Positions 58,401 to 64,000 of a stretch of DNA of 64,000 bases are shown here, in pieces. Made by a program: the position numbers and the translations under genes. The notes under the pieces are model-generated. The model was not told where the DNA came from and did not search any database. It saw only the letters and a program-made list of their open reading frames with translations. The stretch lies in assembly GCF_026745355.1 (NCBI RefSeq), contig NC_079205.1:51198916-51262915 (forward strand). Direction: 5' to 3'. Position 1 is the first letter of the stretch. Each line of letters starts with the position of its first letter. This stretch comes from Beta vulgaris subsp. vulgaris (lineage: Eukaryota > Streptophyta > Magnoliopsida > Caryophyllales > Amaranthaceae).

Positions 58401-61400
58401 ACTACATGCTTGTGTGCCGTCCTTCACCTTGTGCGCTTACCGGTCAATTTGCCACCGGGATACCGCTCCACCACGGTTCTCATCCCTTAGCCCACTATCG
58501 ATAGTTTTCCGACCAAACGACACTTTACATGAAGTTCTCATCCCAATTCCGGACCCTTTATGTGCTCCCCATGGTGTAAAGTGTTCCACTCCTTGTCCCA
58601 CGAGCTATGATCATGCTCCCTTGACAATCTTCCAAGAACCACCATCAAACACAACCTTGTAACCCGATGTAGCAAGTTGGGCTACCGATATCAAGCTTTT
58701 CTTCAACCTTGGGATAAATTGACATTCTTCAACTCCAAGAGCCACCATGAGTGAGTTTCACACTCACATCACCTTTCCCCATGACTTCCACTGCCTTGCC
58801 ATCCGCAAGTAGACCTTTTCAAGTTTTCCGGATTTAAATTCCGAAACAACTCCTTGCATGGTGAGGAATGATGAGAGAACCCGAATCCAAGACCCATGAT
58901 CCCGAGCACCCAACCAACTCTTCCTGATCATCCATGCTTACCATCAAAGCATCGGAATCGTACTCCGAAATCAAGTTAGTTGATGCATCTTTTCATCATC
59001 ACTTTCTTGAACCTTCTTTCCCTTTCCCATTCACTTTCTTAGGACAATCTCTCTTTAATGTCCTTCATTACCACACCCCCAATAAGAAACACTAGCCCTG
59101 CCTTTTGACTTACTCCAGTCCCCCCTTGACTCCGATTTTTCCTGAAAGTTCCTCCCTTTTCTCCTCCATCTGTATGCTCCAGATGATTCTCCACTCTCCT
59201 TTCTTCGAATGCTCTCACTCAAAATCAGATCACGGACAACATCATAAACCAATTTTTCTTTACCAAAGAATTACTAACACAGTTACACAGTTTCCCAGCA
59301 GTAGGTAAAGAGGACAACAAAATTAGGGCTTTCACTTCATCCTCAAAGACAATATTAACCGAAGATAACTGACTTATTAATGAATTAAATTCATTAATAT
59401 GTTCAGCAGCAGAACTACCATATTCATTCTAAACAAAAAACGACGCATCAGATATACCTTATTCATTGCGAGGGCTTCTTTACATATCTGACAGGCTTTG
59501 ATTAATCCGCCGTTGTTTTGATATCCTTGACATTGAACGCCACAGTCCGAGCCAATGTCAACGCACCACCGCTAGTGCCTGCTATCAGTACCTTCCACTT
59601 AGCCTCTCAATTCATCGGCTTTTCAGACAAAGGTTGATAAATTTCTTTGATATAAGATGTCTTCTATTTGCATCTTCCAATATCCAAAATCTGTTCCCAT
59701 CAAACTTCTCAATTCTAATCTTTGTCCTCCATTGTTAATTATTCTAGATCTAGACAATAAGCCAACCTAGCTCTAATACCACTTGTAAGTCCTATTGACT
59801 ATCAATCTAGAAATAATAGCAAACAATAATAGAACAACAAATAACAAAGCAAGAAAAGAACACACAAGAACTTTTACGTGGAAACCCAAGAACTGGGAGA
59901 AAAACCACGAATATGCACTAGGAATCGATGAATATTCAAGAAAGATTACAAAAGCACTCCAAGAACTCTCTCTATTGCTTTTTCTCTCTCTAATATGTGA
60001 ATAATGATGAATAATGAATTTAGGGTTACAATAAAAGACGTATTAGGGCTTCTATTTATACTCCCGCATCAAAAACGCGTTTTCCGGACTAAACGCCGAA
60101 CCGCCCGGGCGAAATCCGCCCGACCGGGCGGAATTTCACTTTTCCAAAACTGCTTGTGCGCCCCACATAAAGTGCCCGGGCGAAATCCGCCCGACCTGCC
60201 CAGGCGAGATGCAGAAGAAATAGTTTCGTCAGTTCTTCGTGAAACAGTCATAACTTTCTCGTTTCTCAGCGGAATTGGACATTTGACCTATCGTTGGAAA
60301 GCTCTTGGAACAAGCTATCACCTTCAATTTGAATCACCTCAAAATCATTTATATATTAAAAGATATGTGCATTCAAAGTTAGCCTTATGTCCCAAATGAC
60401 GTTTTCCTTCTACGCAACCTCATCTCCACACCCATACACCTCCATGAGCTCCATATCATGCCATATACCCAACAGGTAGGGCCCACGACCACGTAGTGGA
60501 CAACGGGTCGGCCCTTGAGCGGGCTCATGCCAGGTCGTGTGCTGGTGCGGCCCATGCCACCTCTAAATCTTTGCAATGATATTTTAAACTCTAGATATTT
60601 TATACTATGTATGTTCAAGAATAGTCTGAAAAATTTCTTTTTTTATTTGTCCCAAATTAGTTTGAACATATCCATTTTGATATGGTTCCACTGTTATTTT
60701 ATTAATTTTTGAACACCCCTTTGGTCCGCACTATATACATCAGTTAAAAAATATCCAACTTTCTTTCATCTTCGATGAATACATATCCCTACTCCTATGG
60801 CATCTATTTTTTTATATAAAAGAACATTTGATAACCATATTATATTACAAGTCTACAACGTATCATATTAAACTACATTTCTCAACAAGTGTTCATGTCA
60901 TCGTTGAAACTTGAAAGTGATAGGGCCTAAATAAAACTACGTGTCTTATTGCAATCTTTACTGTTGAGAAGTTTCATAATATAATAGTGCCTAAACTACA
61001 AGTTTCATTTGCAATCTTTATTGGTGAAATTTGACTAGAAACTACTTCCTCCGTTTCATTTCAATCTACACACTTTGACATTTTACACTATTCACAAATT
61101 TCACTTTGACCATCATTTGTGATTTATACGCGCATGAAAATATAGTCATGTGGGATCTTGTTAGATTCATCATAACATGTATTTTATTAATATGTACTTT
61201 TTATAATTTTTACAAATACAAAACTAAAGATATATGTCCTCAAAGTTTTGCATTGGCATGCTGAAAAGTGTAAGTGTGTAGATTAAAATGAAATGGAGGG
61301 AGTATAATTGAGGTTGCATTTCACAGTTGTTGAAAGAAATAGAGCGTAATTGTGCTCTTCTGCTCTAGATTGAGAATTTAAGAGGGTTAAAAAATCAGAA

Positions 61401-62988
61401 TCAATCAAAATTATAAAAGAGTAATTTACCATATTAAAGCAGTCGGAATTCTGGTTAATTTTTAAAGTCTTACAAGTTGATAGTTTGATGCCCAAATTTG
61501 AGATTTAACTCCAACTATATTCGAAACTTAATAGAAGTATATATTGAACATTTGTACTCTACAGTATTAGCTTTGAATGTTTTTATGTGCAGTATTCACT
61601 ATTTGGATCAATGTCTAGTATTGGAGGGGCAATTGGCGCTATCGTATGTGGCAAATTAGCAGATTACCTTGGTCGGAGAAGTGTAAGTTTTTGCACCCAA
61701 ACCTGAAACCTCTAATAATTCACAATGTCGCAATTCCATTTTTTGTTGTTGTTGTGGACTTGTGGTTGAATCAACTTTGCTTGGCATTTAATAAAACAGG
61801 CACTAAAATTGTGTGACTTATTTTACATCTTTGGCTGGTTTGTCATATCAGTGGCGCAGGTTCATTCCTCTCTCTTTTTGATTTAATTCTGTTTATTAGT
61901 ATTAGAAACTTTAGTCTTCCTCTACTCTATAATTATAAATTTATATACAGAGAGTTTTAAGGTAATTATTAGTGAAAAATGATACATGCAGATGCAGTCT
62001 TGAGAAGCTAAAAAGTTAGAGGTGATCATGGACCGGCCCAGGCCGGGTTCGAGCTGGTACGCACCTAAAAAAATTGCCCATTGGTTGAGCTGAGCCGGGC
62101 CAAAATTTTGTGACTAAAGCCCGTTGTTTTGGGCCAAAATGATTGGGCTTTTTGGGTCAAAATTGGGTCGGTCCAAAAAAATAGACTAAAAAGTCATTTT
62201 CCGCTTGCCCAAAGCTAAAAACATCGGGCCGGGCCGGACTCGATCGCGGGCCAAAATATTCTGCACAAACCCGCCCAAAAACAGGTCGGGCTAGAGTTGA
62301 TCAGCTCTACTAAAAGTGAAAAAAAATTACGTATTAAGTAAGCACTAATAGCACAAATTGAGGGGTATTTTTTCATAAACTCTAAACTAACGTTCCCTTT
62401 ATCCCATAATTTTGTTCTCATTTGGAATCATATTTTTTTTGACGCGATCATTTGCAATCTTGGAGACTTGAACTATTAATAAGTAAAGGGAATCTTTTAA
62501 ATTATTTCCAAAATATAATAAAAAGGGAAATTCCCCTATGGTAATCCTTAAATATGGTTGATTTTTAGTAATAAACTGTTTATTAACTACTGTATTCTTT
62601 CTATTACGGATGAAGTATTTAAAAAATACCACAGCTGAGATTTTCTTGCCCCCAATTTTTTGGTCTCCACCAGGAGATTGGTAGCCCAAAATATAATTAT
62701 GGAATGAGGAAGTAATTTGTTGAAACTTGTATGGTCGAAGTCGCGTTGTGATATAGTTTGCTTTGCTCTTATTTGTTGATGAAGGATGCTTGGTTGCTCG
62801 ACTTGGGTAGATGCATGTTGGGTTATTCCATGGCCATTTCAGCCTATGTTGTAAGTACACAAATTTTGCAATTCCTTTTTCTTTCTTATCATTCATCAAA
62901 TTTGATGAGTCTTAGGTCCGGTTCTTTTGAATTTATTTTAGTTGAAGTGAAGTAAACTGAACTAAAAAGGACTGAACTGAACTGAAAC

Positions 62989-63041
<53 letters not shown>

Positions 63042-63663
63042 TAATGATGATAATAATAATAATTAATATTATTAAAAATTAATATTAATACTAATATTAA
63101 TAATTATTATATATATATAATAATAATAATTAATAATAATAAATGATGATAATAATAATAAATAATAATAGTAGTAATAAATAATAATAATAATTAATAA
63201 TAATAATGATAATTAATACTAATGATAATAATTATTATTACTAATAATAATTAACAAATAATAATTAATAATAATAGTAATAATAATAATAATAATAATA
63301 ATAGTAAAAGTAATTATTATAATTATAATCATAATAATCACAACAATAGTAATAATTAATATTAGTATAAATAATGATAATAATAATAATAATAATAATA
63401 ATAATTGATGATAATAAATATAATTAATAATAATTGATGATAATAATAATAAATGAATAATTATTATAATAATAGTAAATGATAAACAATAATAATAATA
63501 AATATTAATAATAATTAATAATAATCAATAATAAGAATAATAATAATTAATACTAATAATAATAACTATTACAAATAATAATTAATAGTAATAGTAACAA
63601 GAATAATTTACAATAATAGTAGTAATAACAATAATAGTAATAACAATAATTATATATTATTGT

Positions 63664-63707
<44 letters not shown>

Positions 63708-63717
63708 TAATAATAAC

Positions 63718-63789
<72 letters not shown>

Positions 63790-63930
63790 GAATTTAAGTG
63801 AAACTAAGTCCAAAAGAACATGGCTTAATAGTAACTTATGCATATTTGTCATATGCTGTCCCAGGCTCCCATATATGTAGCTGAATTTACACCTAAAGAT
63901 CTTCGAGGAAGATTTGTATATACACACGTG
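52431..63930 (+). CDS. ERD6-like monosaccharide transporter, 5' part
   Basis: Major-facilitator sugar carrier. ERD6-like relatives move glucose across the tonoplast or plasma membrane; location here is inference. Exons: 52431-52610, 53626-53688, 61593-61682, 61800-61859, 62785-62850, 63865-63930, all multiples of three, phase 0, GT-AG; 175 residues so far, continuing past the edge. About 38 hydrophilic residues come first, then TM1 (MLLFSAFIAFLGSFSLGYI), AYTSPVQAEVMKELNLSTAE, YSLFGSMSSIGGAIGAIVCG, the loop 2-3 signature GKLADYLGRRS, CDLFYIFGWFVISVAQ, WLLDLGRCMLGYSMAISAYV and APIYVAEFTPKDLRGRF. A start at 52431 is the only ATG in this frame near the exon 1 start. Introns carry many mobile elements; intron 2 is 7.9 kb. 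No disruption is seen in the exons. Confidence 0.9.
53054..53298. mobile_element. Tourist-like MITE (245 bp)
   Basis: GGCCTTTTTGGTTG and CAACCAAACAAGACC ends with TTA on both sides (53051-53053, 53299-53301). Inverted similarity continues (ACTTCCTATGAAG and GCAAATTCCCATGG words). In transporter intron 1. Confidence 0.85.
53798..54550 (-). mobile_element. Non-autonomous Helitron with nested MITE (753 bp)
   Basis: The minus strand starts TCTCTATTATATAATGG after A and ends with the hairpin GCACGC-ATC-GCGTGC, then CTAG (53798-53801) before T. Same family as 9958-10479. Interrupted by the TIR element at 53875-54114. In transporter intron 2. Confidence 0.85.
53875..54114. mobile_element. TIR element nested in Helitron (240 bp)
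   Basis: TTTGCTAAATGCATC...GTTAATTGCAACC at the left is mirrored at the right by GGTTGCAATTAAC...GATACATTTGGCGAAA, about 45 bp. Absent from the related Helitron at 9958-10479. Superfamily not clear. Confidence 0.7.
54936..55215 (+). repeat. Intron segment duplicated further downstream (copy A)
   Basis: GCAGCTTCAATTATAATTTT and GAAAACGATGACATGA match 56784-56890. TTGTTGAAAG and GAGGGTTAAAAAATCA match 61325-61415. Both blocks keep their order in the second copy, which is interrupted by later insertions. Confidence 0.6.
55383..56572. mobile_element. Mutator-like TIR element with GC-rich core (1190 bp)
   Basis: GGTTTTTTCACCAAATACCC at the left is mirrored exactly in type at the right, and inverted similarity extends about 190 bp (CAATTCACCATATACCC, TAACGTCCGTTA, ACGATTTTGCCA). 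Flanks are T runs of the SINE tail, so the duplication cannot be measured. The core is C-rich on the left and G/A-rich on the right with telomere-like words near both inner TIR edges. Short frames in the core are compositional. Confidence 0.75.
55557..55636. repeat. Telomere-like CCCTAA repeats
   Basis: About nine CCCTAA units with interruptions (CTAACCCTAACCCTAACCC), partly mirrored by TTAGGGTTTAGGATTAGGG at about 56330-56400. The unit is six bases, not the usual plant CCCTAAA. Confidence 0.8.
57178..57877 (-). repeat. 3' LTR of copia derivative
   Basis: 700 bp, minus strand starts TGTTGGGCATATGGCATG. Contains TATAAATA at 57447-57454 and, upstream of it on the minus strand, a cluster of CCGGGCG/CGCCCG inverted words (about 57487-57610). 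Confidence 0.9.
58600..59760 (-). pseudogene. gag/protease remnant of copia derivative
   Basis: The minus strand carries a basic gag tail with a zinc-knuckle remnant (YWGCGNEGH at 59055-59252; the first Cys is Tyr here) and, around 58610-58690, YKVVFDGGSWKIVKG, part of the gag-pre-integrase region. Many stops and frame changes. The stretch 57878-58600 has no recognisable copia domain. Confidence 0.6.
59784..60474 (-). repeat. 5' LTR of copia derivative
   Basis: 691 bp. Same layout: TATAAATA at 60053-60060, GC-rich inverted words at about 60098-60206, including GGGCGAAATCCGCCC twice. Confidence 0.9.
61045..61302. mobile_element. Stowaway MITE (258 bp)
   Basis: TA on both sides; CTTCCTCCGTTTCATTT at the left mirrored by AAATGAAATGGAGGGAG at the right. 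In transporter intron 2, inserted in copy B of the duplicated segment. Confidence 0.9.
62017..62309. mobile_element. hAT-like MITE, GGGCCGG-rich (293 bp)
   Basis: TAGAGGTGATCATGGACC at the left and GGGCTAGAGTTGATCAGCTCTA at the right are imperfect inverses. Flanks TAAAAAGT and CTAAAAGT are close to an 8-bp duplication. In transporter intron 4. Confidence 0.65.
62915..63824. mobile_element. Tourist-like element expanded by AAT repeats (910 bp)
   Basis: Ends GGTCCGGTTCTTTTGAA and TCCAAAAGAACATGGC with TTA on both sides (62912-62914, 63825-63827). Subterminal GAACTGAACTGAAA words resemble those of 15599-17115. Nearly the whole interior is AAT microsatellite. In transporter intron 5. Confidence 0.8.
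62987..63786. repeat. (AAT)n microsatellite, about 800 bp
   Basis: Long pure AAT runs (for example 63666-63785) alternating with degenerate AAT/ATT stretches that can pair with each other. The ATT-strand open frame at 63553-63942 is an artefact of the repeat. Confidence 0.95.
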
Positions 63931-64000
63931 GTAAGGGATCATAATAAAGATAAGTTCTTGTAAGTACTGCTTTCTTTTTTTTTCACTAGTTTTTTCACTC

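Larger units (their letters stand above)
57178..60474 (-). mobile_element. Ty1/copia deletion derivative in transporter intron 2
   Basis: LTRs 57178-57877 and 59784-60474 with perfect target duplication GGTAG (57173-57177, 60475-60479). Primer binding site TGGTATTAGAGCTAGG at 59766-59781 and polypurine CCAAGTGGGAGAT before the 3' LTR, so the orientation is minus. The 1.9-kb interior keeps gag and protease remnants only. Integrase, RT and RNase H are absent. The LTRs differ by several substitutions and indels, so it is older than the copia at 25538. Confidence 0.92.
56893..60575. repeat. GGGCCG-rich hAT-like repeat split by copia
   Basis: TATGGGCCGGGCCTG...CGGGCTGG and, beyond the copia element, GGGTCGGCCCTTGAGCGGGC...GGCCCATGCCACCTCTAAAT. 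Its right end resembles the end of the MITE at 62017-62309 (TAGAGGTGGCATGGGCC). About 0.38 kb without the insertion. No firm target duplication. Confidence 0.55.

Noticed and set aside
63553..63942. 129-codon minus-strand open frame of almost pure Ile/Tyr
   Set aside because: It is a translation of the AAT microsatellite and overlaps transporter exon 6 on the other strand.

Overview
The window is nuclear DNA of a flowering plant, probably a eudicot. It is AT-rich, has spliced genes with GT-AG introns, and is filled with plant-type transposable elements (Tat-type Ty3, Ale- and Tork-type Ty1/copia, L1-type LINE, Helitrons, CACTA, PIF/Harbinger, hAT, Mutator-like and Stowaway MITEs, SINEs). I cannot name the species. 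I see no prokaryotic, organellar or viral genome signature, no rRNA genes and no CRISPR array.

Two host genes are well supported. (1) A complete receptor-like cytoplasmic kinase of the RBK1/RBK2 type lies on the minus strand (33771 to 24801). Nine exons give a continuous 1428-nt reading frame (475 codons plus stop), and every junction is GT-AG with matching phase. Its last intron carries a very young copia element. (2) The 5' part of an ERD6-like sugar transporter lies on the plus strand (52431 to beyond the right edge). Six exons give 175 codons, all phase 0, and its introns are loaded with mobile elements.

Layout: 1-4559, 5' half of a decayed Ty3 element of the Tat group (minus). 4560-18690, intergenic island of Helitrons, a half-kilobase foldback element, an internally deleted copia, MITEs and Harbinger- and Mutator-like TIR elements. 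18690-21640, a 5'-truncated LINE (minus). 21820-23595, a small Helitron and a Helitron helicase pseudogene. 24801-33771, the kinase gene. 34111-34915, low-complexity and strongly palindromic DNA. 35280-39295, a FAR1/MULE fragment fused to a truncated Ty3 element that carries a hAT MITE. 40465-51524, an 11-kb PIF/Harbinger element split by a 9.4-kb CACTA element. 51613-52130, a Mutator-like MITE just upstream of the transporter. 52431-64000, the transporter. Its second intron (7.9 kb) holds a Helitron with a nested MITE, an internal duplication, a SINE whose poly-A tail was hit by a Mutator-like element, and a hAT-like repeat hit by a copia element. Its fifth intron holds a Tourist-like element expanded by about 0.8 kb of AAT repeats.

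I did not find a convincing new gene system. The most unusual observations are structural: GC-rich hairpin arrays upstream of the TATA box in the LTRs of two different copia elements, an intron in the CACTA element made entirely of a 170-bp tandem repeat, a cluster of perfect palindromes near 34.7 kb, and unusually clear nested-insertion histories. All coordinates were read by eye, so element ends may be off by a few bases.
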